Positions 9,789 through 17,813 of a stretch of 64,000 bases of DNA are shown here, one piece after another. The notes below the pieces were generated by a model that was not told the origin of the DNA, did not search any database, and was given only the letters and a program-made list of their open reading frames with translations. Within the stretch, counting starts at the first letter, position 1. The number at the start of each line of letters is the position of its first letter. Both the position numbers and the translations under genes were made by a program. This DNA is from JADJNY01 sp046349615 (lineage in GTDB: Bacteria > Planctomycetota > UBA1135 > GCA-002686595): contig JAXMBZ010000017.1 of the NCBI GenBank assembly GCA_046349615.1, forward strand, positions 1-64,000, in the 5' to 3' direction.

Positions 9789-10130
9789 GCAGACTCCATG
9801 GCCAGGTCGGCGTCGCACCTGCACGGGCAGTGCCACGAGCTGCGCGCCGGGGCCGGGCCTCTCAGGGTAGCTGCGATCGGCGCGATGCTGGGTGCGCTCC
9901 ATGCGCCGATCTTCGCGCGGTCCAGATTCGCGCGCGCTCCTCCGCATTCCAGCGTCGGGAGGGAGCGTTCCCACGGGATCGCGAGCGCTCGCGCGCGCCG
10001 GTTCCGTGCTTCGAGCGAGGGTCCGACGTTTCGCGCATCGAGCGTTCGCGCTCGCTCGGGCGAGCGGAGTCGATCGCGCTGGCGGGGTCGCTCGCGCGAA
10101 CCTACGCTCTGCGCCTCCGGAGTTCCGCGC
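9789..10130. other. 342-bp divergent intergenic region
   Basis: The region separates the minus-strand lipoprotein from the plus-strand molybdopterin oxidoreductase and must hold both promoters. On the plus strand, TACGCT followed by CTGCGCCTCCGGAG gives a candidate -10 and a GGAG ribosome site about 10 nt before ATG 10131. On the minus strand, TACCCT (near 9870) is a candidate -10. A 7-bp hairpin (CGCTCGC, loop TCGG, GCGAGCG) lies at 10049-10066. I see no gene. Confidence 0.5.
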
Positions 10131-12170
10131 ATGGACCTGCTCACGCGAACGACCTGCCCGCTCGACTGTCCCGACGCCTGCGGCGTGCTCGTCGAGCGCG
10201 ACGAGCACGGCGGCTTCGCGCGTTTGAAAGGCAACCCCGAGCACGGTTGGTCGCAGGGCGTCCTCTGCGGCAAGACGCAGCTCTACGGCGAGCTGCTCAC
10301 GGCGCCGAATCGACTGCTCACGCCGCTCGTGCGCGCGGACGGGACGAAGCGGAGCGAGTTCAGGCCCGCGACGTGGGACGAAGCGCTCGCGCGCATCGTC
10401 GAGCGCGTGCGGCCGCACCTCGGGCCCGACGTGCTCGCGCTCTCGTACGGCGGCTCGATGGGGCTCGTGCAGCGCAAGTTCCCGCAGCGGATGTTCCACG
10501 CCATGGGCGCGACCTTCCACGACGGCGGCGTCTGCGATGCGACGGGGACCGCGGGGTTCGAGGCCGTGCTCGGGCGCTGTCTCGGGCCCGACGTCGAGTC
10601 CGTCGTCGATTGCGACCTGCTCGTGTTGTGGGGCTGCGACATGGTCCGCACGCACCAACACCTGCAGCCGAAGGTGAAAGCGCTCCTCGCGCGCGGCGTC
10701 CCCGTCGTCGCGATCGACGTGTGGCGCACGGAGACGATCCGCGCGCTCGAACGGTGGGGCGGGTTCGGCGTGATCGTGCAGCCGGGCACGGACGCGGCGC
10801 TCGCGCTCTGCATCGCGCGCATCGCGTTCGAGGTGGGGGAGGTCGACCAGGAATTCCTCGTCGAAGAGTGCGTCGGCGCCGACGCGTTCGAAGCGCACGT
10901 GCGGCAGCGCTGCGACCTCGAGATCACGTCGAAGATCACGGGGCTCGACCCGAAGTCGATCACGGAGCTCGCGGGGCTCCTGATGCGCGCCGAGCGGCCG
11001 TTCGTGAAGACGGGGATCGGCTTCGCGCGGCGGCGCAACGGCGGGATGAGCATGCGCGCGGTGTGTTCGATGGCGGCGGTGCTCGGGCACGCGGACCGCG
11101 TGCACTTCGAGAGCTTCGCGCACTTCGGGCTCGCGGAGGACGCCGTGATCCGGCCGGATCTGCGGCCGGAGAGTGCGCCGAACGCGCCGGTGACGCACGT
11201 GCAGGTCGGGCGCGAGCTCTGCGCGGGCCGCTTCCGCTCCGTGTTCGTGTGGTGCCACAACCCGGCGGTCGTGCTCCCTGAGAGCGCGCTCGTGCGGCGC
11301 GGTCTCGCGCGCGACGACCTCTTCGTCGTCGTGCACGAGCACTTCCTGACGGAGACGGCGGAGCTCGCCGACGTCGTGCTCCCCGCGACGATGTTCCCGG
11401 AGCACGAGGACGTGTATCGCAGCTACGGTCATCGTTGGATGCAGCACGCGCAGCCCGCGGTGAAGGCGCCGGGCGGGACGTGGCCGCCGAGCGCGGGGAG
11501 CGCGGGTCCGCGCAGCAACGTCGAGACGTTCGCGGGGCTCGCGAAGGCGCTCGACCTGCCGCGCGAATGTTGGGACGTCACGGCGGAGAGCGTGTGTCGC
11601 GAGCTCCTCGAAGCGAGCCGGCCGCGCCTTTCGGACGACGAGCTCGACGCGCTCGCGACGGGGAAGCCCGTGAAGCCGCGCGAGGTCGCGCGCGAAGGCT
11701 GGGGCACGCCGAGCGGGAAGGTCGAGCTCGTCAGCGAGACGCTGCGCGCCGCCGGTCAGCCCGCGATGGCGACGTTCGTGCCCGACGATTGGTGCGGCGA
11801 GGGCGGCGCGTTCGTGCTGCTTTCGTGCCCGAGCGTGAACACGCACAACTCGACGTACTCGCACAGCGCGCGGCACGCGCGGAAGGATGGCCCCTCGCGC
11901 GTGCACGTGAACCCGCGCGACGCGGAGGCGCTCGGGGTCGCCGCGGGCGAGTTCGTGACGCTCTCGAACGCGCGCGCGAGCGTGACGCTGCGCGTCGAGC
12001 TCTGCGAGCACACGCCGCGGCGCGCGGTGCGCGTCGACGGACTGCCGCGGCGGAGCGAGATCCCGGAAGGCGTCGGCGTGAACGCGCTCGTCAGCGGCGA
12101 GGTGAGCGACCTCGGGAACGGGAGCGTGCTGTACAGCACGCGGGTCGACGTGCGGCCGTTCGCGGGGTGA
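10131..12170 (+). CDS. molybdopterin-dependent oxidoreductase (Fe-S, BisC/FdhF-like)
   Basis: This 679-aa protein has the N-terminal [4Fe-4S] motif of the DMSO-reductase superfamily: Cys9, Cys13, Cys17 (CPLDCPDAC) and Cys46 (GVLCGK). The molybdopterin oxidoreductase core follows, with DGGVCDATGTAG, NPAVVLPES and ETAELADVVLPATMFPEHED. The C-terminal molydop-binding domain has VNTHNS and HVNPRDAEALGVAAGEFV. No Tat signal precedes the Cys cluster, so it is probably cytoplasmic. The substrate cannot be told from sequence. No separate small subunit or Fe-S partner gene is adjacent. ATG 10131 has GGAG at 10118-10121. Confidence 0.85.
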   Translation: MDLLTRTTCPLDCPDACGVLVERDEHGGFARLKGNPEHGWSQGVLCGKTQLYGELLTAPNRLLTPLVRADGTKRSEFRPATWDEALARIVERVRPHLGPDVLALSYGGSMGLVQRKFPQRMFHAMGATFHDGGVCDATGTAGFEAVLGRCLGPDVESVVDCDLLVLWGCDMVRTHQHLQPKVKALLARGVPVVAIDVWRTETIRALERWGGFGVIVQPGTDAALALCIARIAFEVGEVDQEFLVEECVGADAFEAHVRQRCDLEITSKITGLDPKSITELAGLLMRAERPFVKTGIGFARRRNGGMSMRAVCSMAAVLGHADRVHFESFAHFGLAEDAVIRPDLRPESAPNAPVTHVQVGRELCAGRFRSVFVWCHNPAVVLPESALVRRGLARDDLFVVVHEHFLTETAELADVVLPATMFPEHEDVYRSYGHRWMQHAQPAVKAPGGTWPPSAGSAGPRSNVETFAGLAKALDLPRECWDVTAESVCRELLEASRPRLSDDELDALATGKPVKPREVAREGWGTPSGKVELVSETLRAAGQPAMATFVPDDWCGEGGAFVLLSCPSVNTHNSTYSHSARHARKDGPSRVHVNPRDAEALGVAAGEFVTLSNARASVTLRVELCEHTPRRAVRVDGLPRRSEIPEGVGVNALVSGEVSDLGNGSVLYSTRVDVRPFAG

Positions 12171-12183
12171 GGACTCCGCCGGC

Positions 12184-12218
12184 CTCGTCGACGGCTCCTC
12201 CGGGCAAGCGTCGACGAG
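12184..12218. terminator. candidate bidirectional terminator hairpin
   Basis: A perfect 10-bp inverted repeat (CTCGTCGACG at 12184-12193, CGTCGACGAG at 12209-12218) has a 15-nt loop. It sits between two convergent genes. There is no T-run on either strand, so termination is only suggested by position. Confidence 0.4.
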
Positions 12219-12315
12219 CCACGTCGAGTGCTCCTGGCGGACGACCATCCGAGGGCAAACGCAGCGAGCCGACTCGCGCCGGCTCGCTCCATCGCGTTGG
12301 TCGTGTCCCGCGCAC

Positions 12316-13497
12316 TCAGTCGCGGATGTAGTGGCACGTGTACCCGCCCGGGTGCTTCTGCAAGTAGTCCTGGTGGTACTCCTCCGCCTTCCACCACGTC
12401 CCCGCCTTCTCGAGCGTCGTCACGATCGGCTTCTTCCACCGGCCCGACTTCTGCGCTCGCTCGATCGCCTTCTCCGCTTCCGCCTTCTGCGCGTCGTTCG
12501 CGTAGAAGATCGCCGAGCGATACTGCGTGCCGACGTCGTTGCCCTGCCGGTCCTTCGTCGTCGGGTCGTGGATCTTGAAGAAGAAGTCGAGCAGCTTCCC
12601 ATACGACGTCTTCTGCGGGTCGAACGTGATCTTCACCGCCTCGGCGTGCCCGCTCTTGCTGTCGTGCGTGTCGTCGTACTTCGGGTTCTCGAGCCAACCG
12701 CCCGTGTACCCCGCTTCGACCTCGAGCACGCCCGGTTCCTTGCGGATCAGCTCCTCCATGCCCCAGAAGCAGCCGCCCGCGAGGATCGCGACGTCGGTCT
12801 CGGTCGCCTTCGCCGCGTCGCTCGTCGACTTCGGCTCGCCGTCCGCCTTCTTCGGCGCGGGCTTGCCGGTGACGCGCGGGATCCACGCGCCGTAGCCCTG
12901 CTTCTCCATCTCGGCGAGCGGCACGAAGCGCATCGACGCCGAGTTCATGCAGAAACGCTCGCCCGTCGGCTTCGGACCGTCGTCGAACACGTGTCCGAGG
13001 TGCGAGTCCGCGTTCTTCGAGCGCACTTCGACGCGCTCCATGCCGTGCGATCCGTCGCCCTTGCGCACGACGACCTTCTCGTCGAGCGGGCGCGTGAAGC
13101 TCGGCCAGCCCGTGCCCGAGTCGAACTTGTCGGCGGAGCTGAAGAGCGGCGTCCCGTCGACGACGTCGACGTAGAGGCCGGGCTCGTGGTTGTCCCAATA
13201 CTCGTTCCGGAACGCGCGCTCCGTGCCGCACGACTGCGTGACTTCCCACTGGAGCGGCGTCAAGCGCTTCTTGAGGTCGTCCTTGTTTTCCAAAGTTGGT
13301 TTCCAATCGGGGTTGTCGAGCGCGGCGGTCGTGCCGGCGCTCGGGGTGTTCGAGGAACTCGCGGTCGCGTCGGCGGTCGCGCCCGGCGAACTCGGCGCAC
13401 TCGCGCTCGGCGGCAGCGTGTGCGAGGACGAGACGGAGTAGCTGCATCCGGCGAGGAGCAGCGCGAAGGCGAACGCGAGGATCGGGGTCGTGCGCAT
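12316..13497 (-). CDS. exported MsrB-MsrA fusion lipoprotein, methionine sulfoxide reductase
   Basis: This 393-aa protein joins two repair enzymes that reduce R- and S-methionine sulfoxide. The signal peptide ends in LLLAGC (Cys18), so it should be a membrane-anchored lipoprotein facing the periplasm. After a Ser/Thr/Pro linker, MsrB (about 75-200) has GTGWPSF, DSHLGHVF and the catalytic Cys183 in RFCMNSAS. The CXXC pairs of zinc-type MsrB are absent. MsrA (about 235-390) has Cys243 in GGCFWG and GYTGG. The order is MsrB then MsrA, the reverse of many fusions. The start at 13497 was chosen for the lipobox. Confidence 0.92.
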   Translation of the reverse strand: MRTTPILAFAFALLLAGCSYSVSSSHTLPPSASAPSSPGATADATASSSNTPSAGTTAALDNPDWKPTLENKDDLKKRLTPLQWEVTQSCGTERAFRNEYWDNHEPGLYVDVVDGTPLFSSADKFDSGTGWPSFTRPLDEKVVVRKGDGSHGMERVEVRSKNADSHLGHVFDDGPKPTGERFCMNSASMRFVPLAEMEKQGYGAWIPRVTGKPAPKKADGEPKSTSDAAKATETDVAILAGGCFWGMEELIRKEPGVLEVEAGYTGGWLENPKYDDTHDSKSGHAEAVKITFDPQKTSYGKLLDFFFKIHDPTTKDRQGNDVGTQYRSAIFYANDAQKAEAEKAIERAQKSGRWKKPIVTTLEKAGTWWKAEEYHQDYLQKHPGGYTCHYIRD

Positions 13498-13795
13498 GGA
13501 TGGATGGGAGGCGTCGAAGCCGCGCACAGCATACGGGGCCGAGCGCGCGCGGGATGCCGCCGTGGGCGGCGAGCGATTCGGGCGGAGGCGTACGGAGGAC
13601 GCGGGCGTGCGGCGAGTTCGAGGCACGTTCGGAGCGACGGATTCGGAGGCCGCGGCTCCGCCCTCGAAGGCGGTCGCGTCCGCGCGCCGATCCGGGCGCG
13701 GAGAGCTCCGACGTCGAACCCGCCTTGGGCCGTGCGGCGAATCGGGCTCCTATTCGCCGCAGAAAGTGCGGTGAATGGCTCGCACCCTCCGTCCC

Positions 13796-15667
13796 TCACC
13801 CCTGCCGCGGCAACACGTGCACGCGCAGCATCGACGGCTTGTCGCCGCCGAGGTACACGCGCTGCGTCGCCTTCACGAAGTCCTCGGGCTGCGCGAGGAA
13901 GACGTTCTTCACGAACGTCTGCGGGTTGCGGTCGACGAGCGGGAACCACGTGCACTGCACCTGCACCTGGATCCGGTGGCCCTTCTTGAACGTGTGGAGC
14001 ACGTCCTGGAGCTTCACGTTCACGCGCGTCGGCTCGTTCGGCACGAACGGCTCGGGCTTCGAGTATCCGTTGCGGTAGCGACCGCGCAGGACCTCGCTGC
14101 GCACGAGGAGCTCGGCTCCGCCCATGTGCATCCCGGCGCGCACGTCCGGCGGATCCTTCGCGTCGTCGGGCAGCACGTCGACGAGCTTCACGATCCAGTC
14201 CGAGTCCGTCCCCGACGTCGAAACGACGAGCTCCGCCGAGAGCGGGCCCGCGAACGTCACGTCGTCGACGAGCGGATCGGTCTGGTACGACACGACGTCG
14301 GGCCGGCGATCCGCGAAGCGCTGGTCGTCGGTCATGTACTCGCGCGTCATGCCGATCGCGACGGCCTCGGTGTAGGGGACGGGCTCGTTCGGGTCGCTCG
14401 TGAACTCGTCGTGGCTCGCGCGCCGCGCCGGCGTCTCGAAGTCGAGGCGTCCGTTCGGATGGAGCGGGAGGAGCTTCTCGACCGTGCTCGACGGCGGCCA
14501 CGCGTCGAACGTGCGCCACTCGTTCGCGCCGGTCTCGAACACGGTCGCCTCGGGGAGCGGCGGGCCCTGTTGTCCCTTCAATGCGCGCTCGAAGAACGCG
14601 AGCTCGACCTTCTCGCGGTACCACTCGCCCGTCTTCGCGCCGAAGCGCGCGACGCCGAGCTGATCGCCGTCGGAGCGCGACCAGCCGCCGTGCGCCCACG
14701 GGCCCATGACGAGCACGTTCGTGATGCCTGCGTTCTTCTCCTCGATCGAGCGGTAGACGTTGAGCGCGCCGTAGAGGTCCTCCGCGTCGTACCAACCGCC
14801 GACGGTCATCACCGCGGGCGCCACATGCTTCAGGTCGGGGAGCAGGTTGCGCTCCTCCCAGAACGCGTCGTAGTCGGGGTGCGCGACGAGGTCGTTCCAG
14901 AACGCGATCTCGCCGTGGAAGTACCGCTCGTTCACGTTCGAGAGCGAACCGAGCCGCAGGAAGAACGCGTAGCCGTCCTGCGTGCCGTGCTGCACGAGCG
15001 AACCGGGACGCGACGTCGTCGGCGTCGGACGCGCGCGGCCGAAGCCCGCGAGGAAGTTGAACGCGTGGGGGAGGAAGAGCGCGCCGTGGTGGTGGAAGTC
15101 GTCGAAGAACCAGTCGCCGATCGGCGCCTGCGGTGAGACGGCGGCGAGCGCGGGATGCGCGTCGACCATGCCGGCGGCGGCGTAGAAGCCGGGGTAGGAG
15201 ATGCCCCACATGCCGACCTTGCCGTTGTTCTTCGCGACGTGCGCGACGAGCCAGTCGATCGTGTCGTACGTGTCGGTCGCTTCGTCGATCGCCTTGCACG
15301 TCTTGACGTCGGGCGCGTGCGGCACGTGCGGGCGCACGTCGACGAACTGGCCCTCCGACAGGTAGCAACCGCGCACGTCTTGGTACGCGACGACGTAGCC
15401 CGACTGCTCGAGGAGCTCGCTCGGCCCGATCGTGTCCTTGAGCTTGCCGTCGCCGTACGGCGCGACGGAGTACGGCGTGCGACAGAGGAGGATCGGGAGC
15501 GGCTCCGTCGCGCCGACGGGCTCGTAGATCGCGGTGAAGAGCTGCACGCCGTCGCGCATCGGGATCTTCACTTCGCGCTTCGTGTACTTGAGGTCGGCGT
15601 GCGCGAACGAGGCGAGCGCGGTGAGGACGAGCGGGAGCGTGAGGGTGACGTGCGATCGCGACGACAT
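13796..15667 (-). CDS. exported CocE/NonD-family acyl hydrolase (X-Pro peptidase S15-like)
   Basis: This 623-aa protein has a signal peptide (cleavage after FAHA) and the CocE/NonD architecture. The alpha/beta hydrolase core has RDGVQLFTAIY, GYVVAYQDVRGCYLSEG and nucleophile Ser157 in GISYPGF. A C-terminal jelly-roll follows, as in X-prolyl dipeptidyl-peptidases and cocaine esterase. MGPWAHGGW may hold the catalytic His. The substrate is probably an ester or peptide outside the cytoplasm. A GGAGGA site just before ATG 15667 favours it over an in-frame ATG at 15691. It lies 65 bp downstream of another exported hydrolase on the same strand, possibly one transcript. Confidence 0.88.
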   Translation of the reverse strand: MSSRSHVTLTLPLVLTALASFAHADLKYTKREVKIPMRDGVQLFTAIYEPVGATEPLPILLCRTPYSVAPYGDGKLKDTIGPSELLEQSGYVVAYQDVRGCYLSEGQFVDVRPHVPHAPDVKTCKAIDEATDTYDTIDWLVAHVAKNNGKVGMWGISYPGFYAAAGMVDAHPALAAVSPQAPIGDWFFDDFHHHGALFLPHAFNFLAGFGRARPTPTTSRPGSLVQHGTQDGYAFFLRLGSLSNVNERYFHGEIAFWNDLVAHPDYDAFWEERNLLPDLKHVAPAVMTVGGWYDAEDLYGALNVYRSIEEKNAGITNVLVMGPWAHGGWSRSDGDQLGVARFGAKTGEWYREKVELAFFERALKGQQGPPLPEATVFETGANEWRTFDAWPPSSTVEKLLPLHPNGRLDFETPARRASHDEFTSDPNEPVPYTEAVAIGMTREYMTDDQRFADRRPDVVSYQTDPLVDDVTFAGPLSAELVVSTSGTDSDWIVKLVDVLPDDAKDPPDVRAGMHMGGAELLVRSEVLRGRYRNGYSKPEPFVPNEPTRVNVKLQDVLHTFKKGHRIQVQVQCTWFPLVDRNPQTFVKNVFLAQPEDFVKATQRVYLGGDKPSMLRVHVLPRQG

Positions 15668-15732
15668 GCGGTTCCTCCGGGCGCGCAGCATGCCACGCGA
15701 CCCTCACGCTCGTCCACGCACCCGCGCGCCGC

Positions 15733-17142
15733 CTACGTCCCCCGCACCTTCGCGATCCAGTCCTTCAGCACCGTCGTGAACGAGTTGCTGAACGTCCCGT
15801 GCTGGAAGTTGCGCACGCTCTCCTGCTCGGTCGCGAACGCGTGGAACAAGTGATCCGAGTTCGGCGCGATCGCGAACGTCCCGTTCCCCGGGTGCTTCTG
15901 GTTCACGATGTCGGCGATCAGCTTGTGGTCGGCCTCGTACACGACGAAGTCGCTCGCGCCCTTGACCGCGAGCACGGGGCACTCGATGCGACTCCAGTAC
16001 GACGCGAAGTTGACGTCGTTCAACTGCCGCCAGAAGTCGAGCGTCTTGCCGTTGAAGAGCCCGCCCGGGAAGTACGCGTCGACGTAGGGCGCGAGCTCGG
16101 GGTGCGACTCCTTCACCTCGGCCGGCGACTCTTTCTCGAGCATCACGAGCGCCATCATCCGCGCCCCCTGGCGCGACTTCTCGTCGGCGTTCTCGAACGA
16201 GTCGCCCGCGACGAGCCCTTGGTACCGCAGCGTGTCGAGCAGGTACTCGAACCACGTACGCGCCGCCGCGCCGTACACCGCGATGCCGCGCACCGGGTCG
16301 TCGACGGCGATCATCGGACCGAACGCGGAGCCCATGCTGTGGCCGAAGAGGAACACGTCGTTCGGGTCGACCTCGGGGAGCGCCTTCAACTGCTTCAACG
16401 CTTCCCGGTAGATGCCGATCTCGCTCTGGAAGTCGAGCTCGGCGAACGGCCCGCCTTCGCTGTCGCCGACGCCGGGCTTCTCGACGCGCAGCGTGACGAA
16501 GCCGGAGTCCGCGAACGCGTGCAGGAGCGGTCCGTCGATCGTCGCGACGTCGCCGGTCGCCTTGGACAGCACGTAGTCGTACGAGATCGGCGAGAAGCCC
16601 TGGATGAAGAGGAAGCCCGGGTGTTTTCCCGGCGTCTTCGGCTTCGTGACGATCGTGCGCATGCGCTGTCCCGCGTGCGTGACGTGCGTGTACTCGACGG
16701 AGTAGGTGTCGGTCCCCGGATCGCGCGGCTTCTCGGCGAGCGCGCCCTCGAGCCGCAGTGCTTCGCCCTTGCGCACGACGTCGAACGCGAGCTTCGTACC
16801 CGCGGGCGTCGCACGGATCGCGTCGCCGATCGTCGCGGCGGAGACGGGGGCGCCGTTCATCTTCAGCACGACGTCGCCCGCTTGGAACCCGAGCGCGGCG
16901 GCGGTGAGACCGGCGACGGGCTCGTTCGCGACGAGGCCCTCGCCCGCCTTCAGGCCGTGCTTCTCCGCGTCCTTCTTCCCGAGCGGCTTGAAGGAGAGCC
17001 CGAGCGCGCCGCGGCGCGGGAGCGGAGCGTCCGCGAGCGGTGCGGCGAGCGCGGAGCTCGCGAGTGCGATCGGACCTTCGGGAGCAGCCGAGACGGACGA
17101 GGAGCACACGAGCGGCGCGAGGAGCGCGAGAGCGGAGATCAT
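15733..17142 (-). CDS. exported PDZ domain + alpha/beta hydrolase (S33-like) protein
   Basis: This 469-aa protein has a signal peptide, a PDZ-like domain at about residues 40-130 (GLKAGEGL, LGFQAGDVVLKMNG) and an alpha/beta hydrolase domain. The nucleophile is Ser269 in FGHSMGS. The likely acid is in VKGASDFVV and the likely His in NSDHLFHAF. EKPGVGDSEGG is the typical S33/serine-aminopeptidase loop. An N-terminal PDZ on this hydrolase class suggests recognition of C-terminal or extended peptides, but that is inference. It precedes the CocE-type gene on the same strand. Confidence 0.85.
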   Translation of the reverse strand: MISALALLAPLVCSSSVSAAPEGPIALASSALAAPLADAPLPRRGALGLSFKPLGKKDAEKHGLKAGEGLVANEPVAGLTAAALGFQAGDVVLKMNGAPVSAATIGDAIRATPAGTKLAFDVVRKGEALRLEGALAEKPRDPGTDTYSVEYTHVTHAGQRMRTIVTKPKTPGKHPGFLFIQGFSPISYDYVLSKATGDVATIDGPLLHAFADSGFVTLRVEKPGVGDSEGGPFAELDFQSEIGIYREALKQLKALPEVDPNDVFLFGHSMGSAFGPMIAVDDPVRGIAVYGAAARTWFEYLLDTLRYQGLVAGDSFENADEKSRQGARMMALVMLEKESPAEVKESHPELAPYVDAYFPGGLFNGKTLDFWRQLNDVNFASYWSRIECPVLAVKGASDFVVYEADHKLIADIVNQKHPGNGTFAIAPNSDHLFHAFATEQESVRNFQHGTFSNSFTTVLKDWIAKVRGT

Positions 17143-17501
17143 GGGGGGCTTGATGGGAGCGGAGAGTGCGGCGGCGCCACCGGACGGAGCGCGCGGTGCT
17201 CACGGCACGATCGCGGAGCACGCGGCGAAGCCTATCGACGCGGCGCGATCGCGGACGGAGTCACGCGGTAAGACCGTCGTTCGCGCATCGCGCTGGAAAA
17301 CACCGCGCGAACGGAGCTGCACGCTTCGTACACGCGCGACGACGGGAGTGGGTTGACGCGGCGAGGCCGGCCGCTCCTCTTGTCGCGGTGCGCGTGCGAG
17401 GCGTGGAGTTCCTCCGATCGAGTGCAGCCTCCCGTCGAACACATCGATGCGCGGACTGCCCGCTTCGACTAGGCTCGGCGCATTCCCACGGAGACCCTTC
17501 C
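17143..17501. other. 359-bp divergent intergenic region
   Basis: The region lies between the PDZ-hydrolase start (minus) and the small membrane protein (plus). On the plus strand, TAGGCT at 17470-17475 and GGAG at 17490-17493 make a reasonable short-leader promoter and ribosome site for ATG 17502. No gene or repeat was recognised in the remainder. Confidence 0.45.
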
Positions 17502-17813
17502 ATGGTCGGAGACCTCGCCCTCGATCGTCCGCTTCGTCCGCGCTCGCGCGGTTGGAGTTGGTTCTGGATCGGCGTCACGCTCGTCGTCGTCGGCCCGGCG
17601 ATCGGCCTGCTCGCGACGATCTTCGTTATGCTTCGATCGTTCCACGAGATCGAGGCGATGGCCGCGCCGACGCCCGGCGAGCTCGCCGAGGGCGTGTACG
17701 AGGGATGGCTGCTGACGGGAGTCGGCCTCCTCGTCGGTCTCGTGGGCGTGGTCCTGATCGTCGTCGGAGCCCTGCGCATCCATCGCGACGGCCGCGACGA
17801 CTCCGCGGCGTGA
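17502..17813 (+). CDS. 103-aa MotA/TolQ/ExbB-like two-TM protein
   Basis: There are two membrane segments (about 21-43 and 71-92) around a short amphipathic loop. The pattern GPAIGLLATIFVMLRSF, then PGELAEGVYEGWLLTGVGLLVGLVG, follows the proton-channel core of ExbB/TolQ/MotA proteins (GLLGTV.GM..AF ... LA.GI..AL.TT..GL). This copy is much shorter than a normal ExbB (about 200 aa or more) and lacks the N-terminal helix and cytoplasmic domain. No ExbD/TolR-type gene is adjacent. The stop abuts the stop of the convergent sulfatase (TGATCA). It could be a channel remnant, a mini-channel subunit or an unrelated two-TM protein. Confidence 0.65.
   Translation: MVGDLALDRPLRPRSRGWSWFWIGVTLVVVGPAIGLLATIFVMLRSFHEIEAMAAPTPGELAEGVYEGWLLTGVGLLVGLVGVVLIVVGALRIHRDGRDDSAA

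Noticed and set aside
6855..10130. Long plus-strand open frame running into the molybdopterin oxidoreductase
   Set aside because: The upstream part is Arg-rich shadow sequence opposite the lipoprotein. The real N-terminus is the Cys-motif start at 10131, which has a GGAG site.
13490..13774. 94-codon plus-strand open frame in the spacer between the Msr and CocE-type genes
   Set aside because: Low-complexity Arg/Gly/Ala product, no ribosome site and no recognisable domain in a 298-bp spacer between two minus-strand genes.
13753..13775. Hairpin TTCGCCGCA/TGCGGTGAA downstream of the CocE-type gene
   Set aside because: On the relevant minus strand the stem has an A-C mismatch and no T-run, so terminator function is not supported.
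17354..17390. TTGACG as a -35 box for the small ExbB-like gene
   Set aside because: No acceptable -10 lies 16-18 nt downstream. The TAGGCT at 17470 is better placed.
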